NCBI GenBank assembly: GCA_951230915.1
Contig: OX579635.1
Span: 13,640,001 to 13,704,000 of the forward strand
Direction: 5' to 3'
Length of the DNA: 64,000 nucleotides
Source of the DNA: Antitrichia curtipendula
Taxonomy: Eukaryota > Streptophyta > Bryopsida > Hypnales > Leucodontaceae
Shown in pieces: positions 37,042 through 48,019 of the stretch. The first letter of the stretch is position 1. The number at the start of each line of letters is the position of its first letter. The notes beneath the pieces are model-generated. The model did not search any database. It saw nothing but the letters and a program-made list of their open reading frames with translations, and was not told the DNA's origin. The position numbers were made by a program, and so were the translations under genes.

Positions 37042-39262
37042 CTAGAAATTACAAGGCGCCTTAAAACTGAAGGGAGTACCATTTGCATCTCGTTCCACTT
37101 CTGGAATCTCCACGAGGCTCTCCCCGGACAATTCCTCAAGAGATCTTCCCTTCGTTTCGGGAACCAGAAACGTGCACAGGAAGCCTGCAGCATTGATGAC
37201 AGACAGCAACAGGAACGAATTTTTCACTCCGATTCCAGCCTTGTAGCCTCTCTCCTGCTTGCCGTCTTTGGAGCTCTGCGCAGCATACAGGAACCCGAAC
37301 GCGCCAACTATGGCGCCTGCTTTCCCCGCGGCAGCCGAAATGCCATGACAAGTGGACCTGAACCTCGCAGGGAAAAGCTCCGCGGGGATGATGAAGGTCG
37401 TCACGTTCGGGCCGAAGTTGGCGAAGAAGAAGGTGAGCGCGTAGAGAGTTAGGAACGCGGTGTGGTTGCCGCCGCAGAAAAGCTCCAAGTCCTGTCCACA
37501 CGGTTCGCCGCGCAAGGTGTAGTACTGGAGGGAGAGAATCACCATGAACATGGTCATGAAGAAGAATCCGACCATTTGAATCAGCCAGCGCCCGATCAGG
37601 TCCACCAAGGCGACTGTCACCCAGTAGCCCGGGACCGTGGACACCAAAGCTATCAACGCTTGCGCGCGGGAGATTTGAAATACCTCCTCGAGCGCGCTCA
37701 TTGTGCGCGCCGCGGGAAGCCAGCCGATCGATGAAAAAATGTCCTTCTGGAACAAATTTTGACTGTAAAATGCTACATCAAGAAAAAACCATGTGCTCGC
37801 GCATCCCGCAAGGTGGACGCCGTGCCTTTGAACAAACTCGCGCGACCAGAGTCCATAGTCCTTTTTTCGACCTGCAAATTCTTAGGTGATGTGAGAAGAA
37901 TACGTTCTCCTGACCGGTCTATTTCGGACACAGTTGGTTGAACATTGAAAGTGGTGATGCGCATAACACCATCCATGCAAGGAGTAGAATTGGAATATAT
38001 GTATATGACGAGGGGAACAATCTCTCTTATGCTTCTGTTTTCAAGCGGAACCATCGTTTTCAACACAGACGTGCACAAGGAAAAGGTCCTACTGCAGTGT
38101 CTAAAAAATTAGGGAAGATGAGCAGATTTTTAAAATTACGTGCAATGAGGTGACAATTAGAGAAACGATGACTAATTGATGATCAGTTACAAATTGCATT
38201 ACCAGAGATTTCGAAGTTCGGTTCGCTGATTTCAATATGGCCAGGGAAGTCGATCTTCAATACGCGGGCCATGTCGATGGCAGCCTGCTTATTGTTCCTG
38301 GCCACCAACGCCGTGTACCTCGCCGTCTCCGGCATCTTCATGCGGTAGTAAAATGTTAAGGCAGCCGGGAACGCACCGGCGGCGAGGACGATCCGCCACA
38401 CGTAATCTGCCTGGCTCGGCGTCGACGCTATTTCATCGACCACGAAGGACGGACTATGCAACGCGTTCCGAAAAATGACGCTCATAACGATGGACATCGT
38501 GGCGCCGCCTAAGATTCCCACACCCTGCATCGCAAACACCGCAGCAATGAACGCGCCTCGCGTCTTCTGATTTGCATACTCTGACATTATTGTTGCTGAC
38601 AGAGGATAATCACCGCCGATTCCCACACCGAGCCAAAACCTGAAGCATAGTTACGAAAAGCAGCGTTCAAGAATCAGGTCCTCGCTCTCTAGCTCGGTGT
38701 CAATTTGAACGCTTCTTCAGCGTTTTCCAATTACACCTTCCGGAGTGGTTACCGCTCAAGATTCAATACGTACAGGATTTAGTAAAAGAGGAAAACGTAG
38801 AACAAATTAGCGGAAAACGCAGGCCAAAAAGCTCGAATATGGAATACTTCGTAACAATGACCTGAAGAAGCAGAGTGTGGACATCACAGCCTTCGCCGAG
38901 TGGCCGAACGACATCGCGGACGCCACCGAGGTGATGATCATCATCAGGAGCGTCCATCCGTACACCTTCTTGCGCCCGAGCTTGTCACCGAGCCAGCCGA
39001 ACAGGAGCTGTCCGATGAGGGTGCCGCAAAGCGCCACGCCGTTGACGGCCGCAGCAACGTTGGCCGGGAGAACGCCGGGATGTTTGTCCGCGGGGTTGTA
39101 GTAGTAAATCCGTCCCAGCAACCTCGTCACGGTCGAAATGCAGAACAAATCGTAAGCGTCTGTAAAGAATCCCATTCCGGCAATGATGATTGTGGTGAAG
39201 TGGTACCATTGTGTCTTAGCTTTGTCAAGCGCGGACAGAATCTCGTCTGCGGCGTTCGCCAT
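37042..39262 (-). CDS. PHT1-like: PHT1-family high-affinity inorganic phosphate transporter, three exons
   Basis: Predicted 555-residue H+/phosphate symporter of the major facilitator superfamily, expected at the plasma membrane. Exons: 39262-38862, 38639-38203, 37871-37042; phases 2 and 1 match at both joints. The N-terminal half has [20 protein letters not shown] and [11 protein letters not shown], then [11 protein letters not shown], the MFS loop motif. Across the first joint comes [20 protein letters not shown], containing the PHT1 signature. Exon 3 opens in the central loop ([18 protein letters not shown]) and continues [20 protein letters not shown]. Its first 38 codons lie upstream of the first in-frame Met, so a plain open-frame scan would miss them. 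[20 protein letters not shown] and [15 protein letters not shown] finish the C-terminal half. Length is normal for PHT1 (about 520-550). By eye I saw no P1BS (GNATATNC) phosphate-starvation box in about 1.1 kb upstream. Which PHT1 subgroup it belongs to is unknown. Confidence 0.95.
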
Positions 39263-40448
39263 GGTACTCTCGTCGAGGTTTCGCAGTTAATGAATTCCGT
39301 CTCTCACTACGCACGGCATCAACTCACTGTCTTCCGCATAACCAAACTTTCGGTCAGCATCTCAACATCCAGTGCAAACCACTACAATTGATGTTTTTCC
39401 CCGAAGACAAGATCGAGGTGAAAGCGAAACTACCGCACCGATTGTTTCCGTGATCTCGCTGTAAAATGTCGCCCCGATCGAAACGACAGCATTCTCTACG
39501 CAGCTGGAGGACTTTTGCTACCCGACCTCAGATCCTCCTCAAACTATCATGACAGACGCAGTGAAAAAAATCACAATTGATCAACTGTACAAAACAGCAA
39601 TTCAGTAACCAGGCAAAGAAACATCCAAGCCTCAATCAACAATCTGCTCACTGAGAGTTGGCCGTGTCGCAGAAATTCCAACACTGCCAATCCAGCAACT
39701 GACGGACTACAATTGCACGCGTGACCTCTGTCAGTTGTTTCCGTGACTCCATCACAACTAATATTATCAAATTGAATCTCAGTCTCATTCAGAACTAAAA
39801 ATGAAGGAATCCACCAGCGTCATCACCTGGATGCACCTCTGCCCGATCCCTAACGAAAGAATCTCCGCGCACTCTGAATCAACTTGCTCAACATAGGAGT
39901 AATCACTCACGGCTTTTCGAAAATATCAAAGCAAAAAATTTTAGAAACCTTCTAATTCCCCTGCAACGCTTCTTCGAGGAAGACGCCATTTGCAATCTAT
40001 AATTAGAGTTATGGACTTTGGAAATTCCATCTCAGTCTGCGTGACAGTCTTTTCCAGCTGCTCCGAAAGGTCACTAAGGTTGCCGCACTCAATCATGTCC
40101 ACACCACGATCTGTATTGTGAATTTTCTTTTGTAAGCAGGCTCTGCAGTGAGTCCGTGGCATCTGGTACAGGAATAAGGGAAAGGCGATCCTGGAAGATG
40201 AATTTTACTTTGAATTTTTTTGCAAAGCTCCTCTTCAGTTTCTGACTCCAGACAGACAGCCGCAAACAAAGCTCGGCGCTCAGGGACAACTTCTGAGTCT
40301 GGATTCCGTGCCCTTAAAAGACAGATTCTAGTGCCGGAGGACTGTAGCTTGCTAAGTAAGTAAGAATCTAAGATCCCTCCTAAAATCCATCCTTCTGCCA
40401 GGATGACAGCATCTCTCTTCGGAACCTCCAGGGGCCAGGCTTGGAGAG
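39263..40448. other. Upstream region of the phosphate transporter
   Basis: Non-coding by my reading. Short frames near 39941-40289 on the minus strand are not recognised. It presumably holds the promoter; no canonical P1BS motif was seen by eye. Confidence 0.45.
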
Positions 40449-41175
40449 GGTCGCGCTTATAGTTGTATGACGAGCCTCTTGCGGAGGCGGTTTTGCCCCC
40501 GTGTTTTACCCCCTGGGGAAAACTCAGGAACCTTTTATTTGCTACACAAATTTTTTCGCAAATTTTGAGGTCATATTTGCAATCAAAGGACCCAAATTAG
40601 GGAGAAATGGTCTAGAGAAATAGAATTAACTCCTAAAGTCCCAAGGCTTTTTTTTCATCTCTATGGCAAAGAGCACATTTTTTATTTTTTATTTTTCATA
40701 TCTAACCACAAAAATCTAAAAGTAGACTACTATAAGAATGCATGGGAGAAATTTCAAAAAAATTGACAATATAGATTGCAAAGATTATTGCATTTAGAGT
40801 ATAGAAAACATGTTTTTTTCAAGATGATGCTTAGATTCCCAAAAAAACAAGATTGTCCATAACTTTTTCATCATTAGTCCAAATAGAATGATTCAAAGCT
40901 TCAGATGTAGACAAAAATGTAATATTCTATTTTTAAAATTTTTTTAAATAATTATATTCCCCCAAAGCTAATCTAATTTCCTATCTTCAAAAAAAAATTC
41001 AAGAAAATCATGTCAAAAATTGAAATCACAAAAGCCTACCCAAAATTTCAAAAGTTTCCCGTAGGAACTTTGGGATTTTAGGGGTTAACACGGCACAAAA
41101 TAGAGGGCTTTTTTTTTACACTCACCCTTGGCTAGACCTCCACATTAGGCTCATCATACAACTATAAGTGCAACC
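40449..41175. mobile_element. MULE-like element with 9-bp duplication, carrying an inserted element
   Basis: Inverted ends GGTCGCGCTTATAGTTGTAT and the complement of ATACAACTATAAGTGCAACC, continuing with GAGCCTCTTGCGGAGGC-type arms. Flanking 9-mers CTTGGAGAG (40440-40448) and CTTTGAGAG (41176-41184) match at 8 of 9 positions, as expected for an aged Mutator-type duplication. The core (GCAAATTTTGAGGTCATATT, CCCAAATTAGGG, GAGGGCTTTTTTTTTACA) is the one shared with 7287, 8071, 8905 and 41222. It is split by a second element at about 40628-41090. Confidence 0.8.
40628..41090. mobile_element. TTAACCCC-ended element, copy 3, nested
   Basis: Left TTAACTCCTAAAGTCCCAAG and right ATTTTAGGGGTTAA are inverted ends. 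The interior repeats AAACAAGATTGTCCATAACT and AATAGAATGATTCAAAGC from the 15909 copy. It interrupts the core of the surrounding MULE-like element, which reads continuously when the insert is ignored. Confidence 0.75.
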
Positions 41176-41181
41176 CTTTGA

Positions 41182-42136
41182 GAGCATCCCCTATGGTCCT
41201 GCAAATGACTACCTCGAGCACGGTCAAGTCTATAGTAGTGCAACAAGTTTCTTGTGGAGGTCTAGCCAAGGATGAATGTAAAAATAAAATAAAATTTAGA
41301 CTATTTTTTACCGTATTCATTTTATTGTTAACACTTCTCCTACCTAATTTGGGGCCTATGATTGCAAATATGAACTCAAAACTTGCAAGAAAAAAATTGC
41401 ATAGGAAATAAAAGGTTCATGCGTTTTTTCTAGGGGTAAAACAAGAGCCTCCACAAGAGGCTCACTACACTACTATAGACTTGACCCTCGAGCACTGGTT
41501 TAAAGGTTAGATAGGTTTTGCTAAACAAATGAGATCCCATGGATCCAACCACGGACCCATTGAATTAATATGACTACCACGGTATGTGGACTCCAGGGCT
41601 TTTTATTTCTTTTTTGATAAAGTGCCAAAGTGGGGATATAAAAAAATTTAGTGGTACTCCAAAATTTTGCATTCATTCACATATTGGACATAAAATATCA
41701 CATTAGCACATATTACATGTCTATAATTATGTTTTCATCCATAATCTGGCAATTTCATCGACGATTTCTTTTAAATTGGAATTTTTTGGAAAAAATCTTC
41801 TTAGTTTTTTGCATTCTTTTAGCCAAATTAATTTTTTCTAGTGCAATTTGGCACCAGAAAGCCCTTCAAAAAAGTGTAGGTGGACTCTCTTTGACAAGCT
41901 CTTCAAAAAGACAAGGCAAAATATTGCCATGGTTGCAAGTTGACTCTTTTTTAGTGTAAAATTGGTCCTCCTACCAACTTATTCATCTTCTTTTTTTGAA
42001 ATGAGGTGTCGTGACCTTGAGTTGTACCACATGGGTTCTCGTATATGCTTCAAATGCCAATCAGTTTGGAGTGCCACTTTTTGTCAAGTTGGAGGGCTAA
42101 AATTTAAACTTTAAAGGACCGTAGGGGATGCTCTTA
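41182..42136. mobile_element. TIR element GAGCATCCCCTA..., host of a nested insertion
   Basis: Left end GAGCATCCCCTATGGTCCTG and right end GGACCGTAGGGGATGCTC are inverted. The interior contains the nested element 41222-41486 and, at about 41590-41880, a segment homologous to 49285-49560 (blocks such as TGTCTATAATTATGTTTTCA). No transposase. Confidence 0.65.
41222..41486. mobile_element. Short MULE-like element with exact 9-bp duplication, nested
   Basis: A 265-bp element beginning GGTCAAGTCTATAGTAGTG and ending with its complement. It is flanked by the exact direct repeat CTCGAGCAC (41213-41221 and 41487-41495). Subterminal CTTGTGGAGG / CCTCCACAAG arms match the arms at 40449. The core CCTAATTTGGGGCC / GATTGCAAATATGA is the shared one. 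This is one of the clearest insertions in the window. Confidence 0.88.
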
Positions 42137-42139
42137 AGG

Positions 42140-44045
42140 TAAAAAAAATGCAAAAATTACATCTAGATTCTTATAGTTATTTATTGTACAAGATGCATTA
42201 TCAAATTTGTGTAAATCTACATTTTTTTGTGGCAAAGAAACAAAAAGAGAATCTTCATTAATTTGTCTAGTTTGGTGATAAGAGCCAAGAGGCCATAGAA
42301 AACTAACCTCTTCACTCCTCTTTTTTTTACCCCTAAAACTAAATTTTTGGCAGTAGTTTTTTAATTATCATTTGAGACAAAAAAAATGATGAAATGGCCT
42401 AAGATTTTTCAAAATAGATATTTTACGGATGAACCCACATATGGTTGATCTTATGGATTTTTTTCCTTACTTGCATGCATTGTAGGGTGCAAGCTGCTCT
42501 CCCAATAAATACACAAAAAGAAGTTGATCAAAGTCAAGACCGAGGATTTGCCAAGTTTAAGAAAAAAATTCTAATTCTAATGGATCAATGTAGTTAAAAA
42601 TAGCATAAACAAGCATTTTCATTGTTAATAAAATTGATCAACTAAATGAGAGATATGATAACCTCCTCATTGCTAAAGTTAGTGAGGAATTTAAAAACCT
42701 GTCCCCATAAATCAAAGTTTCCAAATTTGATTGTCAATGGTAAATTACAAGATTTTGAGTTTTTCTTTGGGGTGAAAAAAAGATCATGATGGGGTCAGTC
42801 CAAATTGTCCGGGAAAAACATTAGAACTTATTATTAACCATAGATGATTAAATTTGAACAATTTGTATTCATATTTAGAATAAGATACGTAGAATAGTTA
42901 GGCAACATTGAGAAATACAAACTTAACCACTATATAATTAGGGCAAATTTATTTTTTACATTTATCTTCGACTAGAGCAATGAAAAATCAATTATCTGTA
43001 GTGGAGAGTGGAGACAAGAGGGTCCATGGATTCATCTCATTCTATGGTAATAAGATAGAACAACCCATTCAAGTCAAAAGACCCATAGTAAAATGACTAC
43101 ATTAGAGGAGATCTAAGGCCTTTGGAAGACTGTTCCCATCCTCATTGTCCTCAAAAACTCCTAAAGTTCCCACTTACTAGATTCTTCATAGAAAACTCAA
43201 TAGCACGTCTCAAGAATGTTGATGATTGGTGGGTTGGTGGTCCAGGCTTGCTACACTCTTCCTAGACTATTAGTTAATTGAAGTTTGGTACTTCAAAATA
43301 TTACTCAACTTCATGAGTTCCAATGCACTCAAAAGAGGCTGTCACTTCTTTTCATTGCATTAGTTCCTCCCCCCCCTTTCTCAAAAAAATCACAGATCGT
43401 TGATTTTAAAAAAAGAAAAATGTTTCCCCTCCAAGATGCCGTTGATTTCTCAAAAAATCACAAGCCCTCGATCTTTGTGAGATTCAATCCAAGCCGTCCA
43501 AATACAATATTTTGAATCCAAAATACAATATTGAATATGGATATGGTATAAATATGGAATGGATATGGATACAAGATACGACTTCAATATATTGTACTGG
43601 ACATAAGATATGGTTAAAATACAAAATATGAAATACACGATATGTCCCATATCAATTGTCACCCCATCCCCACCTGGAAACTACAAAAGGGGGAGGGGTT
43701 CTTGAATTTTTTTAGTTTTAATTTAATTTAAAATAAATTTATTAATTTAAATACAAAGGAGGGGGGAGGGTATAAATTTTTTTATTAATTTAAATACAAA
43801 GAGGGGAGGGTATGTGTTTCACTGCATTGTGACACAAACTGTTACAATGCACTGAAAAGTGGCAGTAACTGCCAGTACTAATTGACTTATTGAGAGTGTT
43901 TTGAGTAAGCATGAAGAAGACAATATCTTTATTCAAGTAGGGTAGTAGTAGGTAGGATATATAAATTAGGATTAGTAAGATCTCAACCACTTATATTTAA
44001 CTCAAATGCAGGAATTTTATTCAAAGTGAAAATTTTGACATCATT
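42140..44045. other. AT-rich intergenic DNA
   Basis: No gene seen. The segment about 43540-43660 is dense in ATATGG/GGATATGG units and resembles, inverted, about 56860-56945. Confidence 0.5.
43732..43812 (+). repeat. Tandem duplication, unit about 46 bp
   Basis: TTTATTAATTTAAATACAAA followed by a GGAGGGGGGAGGGTAT block occurs twice in succession, the second slightly shorter (GAGGGGAGGGTAT). Confidence 0.7.
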
Positions 44046-44893
44046 TATGGTAGAACCATCCATAGTCAACTACTTAAGTGATTATGTGCATAATTTGGAG
44101 CAGTAGAAGGCAATGTAAATTTACTGCCTTTTAGAAAGATAGAAATCATGGACATTGCTATTTTTTTGTGATTTTTTTCCTCCAATTCAAATTAATATAA
44201 TTTTTGGAAGTCAAAAGTTGGTCTCGAGCCCTCGACCCATATCTAATATATAGAGTCTTCCAATTTCGATCATTCAAGAACTACTTTCACACTCATTGCT
44301 TCCTATTTGAATTCTTACTCACTACATGATGACATGTGTCATGATCTTATAAGGTGTGACCGCCTATGACCAATCAAATAAACAATTATGGACATGATTT
44401 AAAGTATAGTAAGGCGAAGGAAAAAATTCTACAGGTATAGAGTTAGAAATGGGGGGGATTGACAAAAATTTGATAATTTTATTACTTGAATTGAAATTAC
44501 TATAAATTTTGGAAGACAAAAATTATATTGGACCCATAGCCAATATCTAGACTCTTCCCAAACTAATCATGTAAGAAACTACTTCTTGTTCATTTTGGCA
44601 CTCCAAACCAAGTTGATGTGTCATGAAAAGAATAGAGGAATTGATGGTCGGAAGTTAAGAACTCATGTTTGGAAATTAATTTGAGCCATTATTGCATTTC
44701 TATTACTCTACTAACTACCAATGAGGTACTAATTGGTGATGAGTAGTTACACCTTAGTTCCAACCTTGTAAAGGAGAAAAAAACACTTTCCCAACTTTGG
44801 TTGGAAACCTGTTCCAATCTTGGATGGAAATAGTTGCACCCTACAAATTGGGTATGGATTCCTGATTTGTAACATTAGGTAGTCCTACCATAG
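44046..44893. mobile_element. TIR element TATGGTAG..., copy 2 with internal duplication
   Basis: Ends TATGGTAGAACCATCCATAG and the complement of GGTAGTCCTACCATA correspond to the 13016-13445 element. It is twice as long because an internal block (AATTCAAATTAATAT..., GGAAG, CATATCTAATATATAGA) recurs in altered form at about 44475-44590. It abuts the foldback element that begins at about 44895. Confidence 0.65.
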
Positions 44894-44894
44894 G

Positions 44895-45600
44895 TGTAAT
44901 AGAATAAGTTTCTTTAAAAAAAATTGAACTAAAAAAAGTTGGAAAATCAATTTGAATTTCATCTCCAAAAATTTGTTTTAGATTTAGAGACTCCAATAAA
45001 AAATTATGGATAAAATTCAAAAAGGATGATTGAAAATCCCGGGGGTGCACTCAATGTATTCTTTAGACATCACGTGCAAACAAGTAAATTTTCTACACCT
45101 ATTTACTTTTTAATAAATTTTAATTTAGCTCCAAATTTTTGGATGTTGTTACATAATCAATATATCTTTTATGTGAAAAAAAATTTGGATTCAGCCAAAT
45201 AAAGAAAATTTTCAAAAATTCACAATATGAACTTCCAACATAGTATAACATACTATAATTTTTTCAAACTCTTTAAATAATTTTTTACCATATAAGATAG
45301 GGATTGTAGACTTTGTTTGCACGTGATCCAAAGAATACATTGAGTGCACCCCCCGGGTTGAAAATGTAAATTAAAAGATGTCCCTTCCAACCCTTGTCTA
45401 AATTTTGTCCATAACTTTTGATTGGAGTCTCTAAATCTAAAACACATTTTTGGAGATGAAACTCAAATTAATTTTCCAACTTTTCTTAGTTCAAAGTTTT
45501 TTGAAAAAACTTATTCTACTATACCTAAATGAGATCTGAAATTTCACTTTGAACAAAATTCCTATGTTTTGACAATGAGTGATCAAGCTCTCATAACATT
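44895..45600. mobile_element. Foldback element, copy 2, split by a MITE
   Basis: Left arm (about 44895-45037) and right arm (45358-45600) are inverted relatives of the hairpin at 11290-11950 (blocks ATCTCCAAAAATTTG, AAATTATGGA; then CCATAACTTTTGATTGGA). The loop region was invaded by the element at 45038-45357. The left arm is shorter than the right. Confidence 0.75.
45038..45357. mobile_element. hAT-like MITE with 8-bp target duplication
   Basis: A 320-bp element with inverted ends CCCGGGGGTGCACTCAATGT and its complement (one extra G/C in the run on the right). It is flanked by the exact 8-bp repeat TTGAAAAT (45030-45037 and 45358-45365). Eight-base duplications are typical of hAT transposition. 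A truncated relative is at 18471-18655. The subterminal CACGTG lies near both ends. Confidence 0.82.
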
Positions 45601-45969
45601 CAGTAGCCTTTAGAGGTGCTGCCTTTTCTCCTCTAGAAGCTTCATCCATGATAAACATCTACATGGTGAAATCAAAGTAAGCTTTAGTACGGGGTACCAA
45701 GATCATGGCAATACATATATGGTGTACTCTTTTCCTTTTGCTCAATCTCAAACCAAACAAACAAATCAAGAGGATTGTTTACCAAAAAACTTAAGAATCT
45801 TTTGATAAAAAATATCAATGTCATTTAATCCTTTGCCATAATAAAAACAGTAGACTCAATGAAGTATTTGCTTCAATGATATTTGTAGGATTGAAGGTTG
45901 GAGATGTTGTTTTTATATTGAAATCAATTGTCTACCATGAATCCTCAAAGGGTATGGGATAATTTGAAA

Positions 45970-46440
45970 ATGAGAGCTTGACCGCTCATTGTCAAAATAT
46001 CAAAATTATGTTTGATGTAGAATTTCAGACCTCATTTAGTCATAGTAGAATAACTTTTTTCAAAACAATTTGAACTAAAAAAAATTGATAAATAAATCTA
46101 AATTTCATCTCCAAAAATCCGTTTGGGATCTCAAGCCTACTATCAAAAGTTATGGACAAAATTCTGAGAGGATGTTTGAAAATGTCATAGAAAATGCCCC
46201 TTCTAACCCCTCTTTGAAATTTATCCATAACTTTTAATTGGAGGGTAAAAATCTCAAAAGGATTTTTGGAATTAAAAAAATTTAACTTGATTTCTCAACT
46301 TTTTTTGGTTCAAATTTTTTTGAAAAAAGTTATTTTGCTATGCCTAAATGAGGTCTAAAATTCTCCTGTAAACACAATTCGTCATTTTGATTTAACTATG
46401 AGCGGTTCAAAAGCTCCTACTAATTTCAATTTACATATCC
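45970..46440. mobile_element. Foldback element, copy 3
   Basis: The left arm with CAGACCTCATTTAGTCATAG and AGTTATGGACAAAATT and the right arm with TCCATAACTTTTAATTGGAG and TGCCTAAATGAGGTCT are inverted and diverged relatives of 11290-11950. Confidence 0.7.
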
Positions 46441-46467
46441 CACATGGTTTGTTTCACCTCTTACCTC

Positions 46468-46468
<1 letters not shown>

Positions 46469-46498
<30 letters not shown>
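46469..46498 (+). repeat. (AT)n microsatellite
   Basis: Uninterrupted alternating AT dinucleotides, about 14-15 units, just outside the foldback element. Confidence 0.9.
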
Positions 46499-46502
<4 letters not shown>

Positions 46503-46624
46503 AGATTGATTTCTAAAATGTAATCCAAATCATAAACGGCTTGGGTAGCGTCTTGAAGAAATTCCATTCTTGTATTCATGATCCTATAGGAGTTGAATGT
46601 ATTTAATCCTTAAACGTCGAGGTG

Positions 46625-46790
46625 GACGTTTTGCAACCAATGAATGACAGTAGAATCTCTTGTGTAGGACAGAAGTGCAACTATTCATCCTCCAAATTTT
46701 GTGGAAAAAGAAGAAGATCATCTACAATAGTTTGACTTCCAATGAGTGCTTTTGCATTATTTTAATCCAACAATTCATCCGGTGTCAAAA
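46625..46790 (-). repeat. Dispersed repeat R1, copy 4
   Basis: On the minus strand this reads TTGTTGGATTAAAATAATGC, a CAAAAGCACT block, then GGATGAATAGTTGCACTTCT and GTCCTACACAAGAGATTCT. It is the closest match to the copy at the window start. Confidence 0.75.
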
Positions 46791-47800
46791 CATATAATTT
46801 CCACGGTTATGAGCCCGTCATTTAAGGGTTAAGGAGTTTTGTTAAAAAGTTTAGAAGCTTCCCTTTGCTATTGACCCAGTCATATGTAACTATGACTCAT
46901 AGACTTTACAAAACATAGTCACTGCAATTCTAACAATTCTTGACATTTGCCCTCGTAGTTATTGATGGGTGTAGAATATTCTACACTAGTCTGTTCAAGG
47001 GAGGGCAGTCCTCTCTGCTATTGAATTATATGCTCATCTTTAATTAGCCATAGCCTTTGAGGATTTATAGTGGACAATGCGTTTCACTTTAAAAACAACC
47101 TCTCCACCATCTTATCTAACAAAAAAATTCATTGAGTTCATTCTTTCATTTAGCCATAAAAAAACTTCTTCAAGGTAGATGGTCAAATGGAAGATGGGGA
47201 ACCAACTCAATTGATTTTTTGTATTGTCCTTCAATTTTAGTAACTTATGCTAACATTGTTATCCACGTACAATAAATTCCTTATTTGATTTGGTAGTCTC
47301 TCGACCAAGTTGCATTCAGTCCTACGAAAACCAACAACAAAGGTGGGCTTATAGAGTCATCTTAAGAACTTGCGGTCTCCTAACGGTCTCATATCTCCTC
47401 TAATGCCATTAGGGGAGGGGGGGGTTCAATAAATGAGATTTGGATCCCAATCAATGTCTTTGGTGACAATAATGGAGTGACTAGTGACCTCATTAGTAAC
47501 TTTTAGCTACTTTAGGTGAATATGATGACCATTATGGGTACTCTTTTTGTTGGGATATTCTAGAGACTCTTTGGGGCCATGATGGACAACACACTTTAAG
47601 AATTCATAACAAAATCATACTTTGCTGAAAAAATATAATTTCAAGTGCTCTTGCTGTTTTTCACCCTTGTCTTTATGTGAGAAATTTTTTAAATAATTTT
47701 AGCAATGTTATGAAGGCTAACTCCTTCATTGACTAGAATGGATTGTTTTCCCTTAACTCTATGTGTACAAAGGCAAATTAAGAATCAAAGTTTTTTAACC

Positions 47801-48013
47801 TTATAAATAATTTGAAAGACATTTAAAAAAAAGACACTCATATGCATATTGGTAGGGCCAAGTGTTCATTAGGAAAGGCCTCAATTGAAGCTCTGACACC
47901 ACAAAAGATTTAATCCTTAACCCATCAAGGCCTAGGGCCTTATGGGATTTTAATACATCATTGCTTTTGAAAGTGTTGTAGTCCAAAATGTCACTAAAGT
48001 ATAGAAGTCTCAA
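47801..48013 (-). pseudogene. Possible LINE reverse-transcriptase scrap
   Basis: The 70-codon frame contains LKSHKALGLDGLRIKSF, reminiscent of the KSHKAPGLDGLP motif at the start of plant LINE reverse transcriptases. No palm motif (YADD) or endonuclease was found on either side. One short motif only, so tentative. Confidence 0.3.
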
Positions 48014-48019
48014 CTATAC

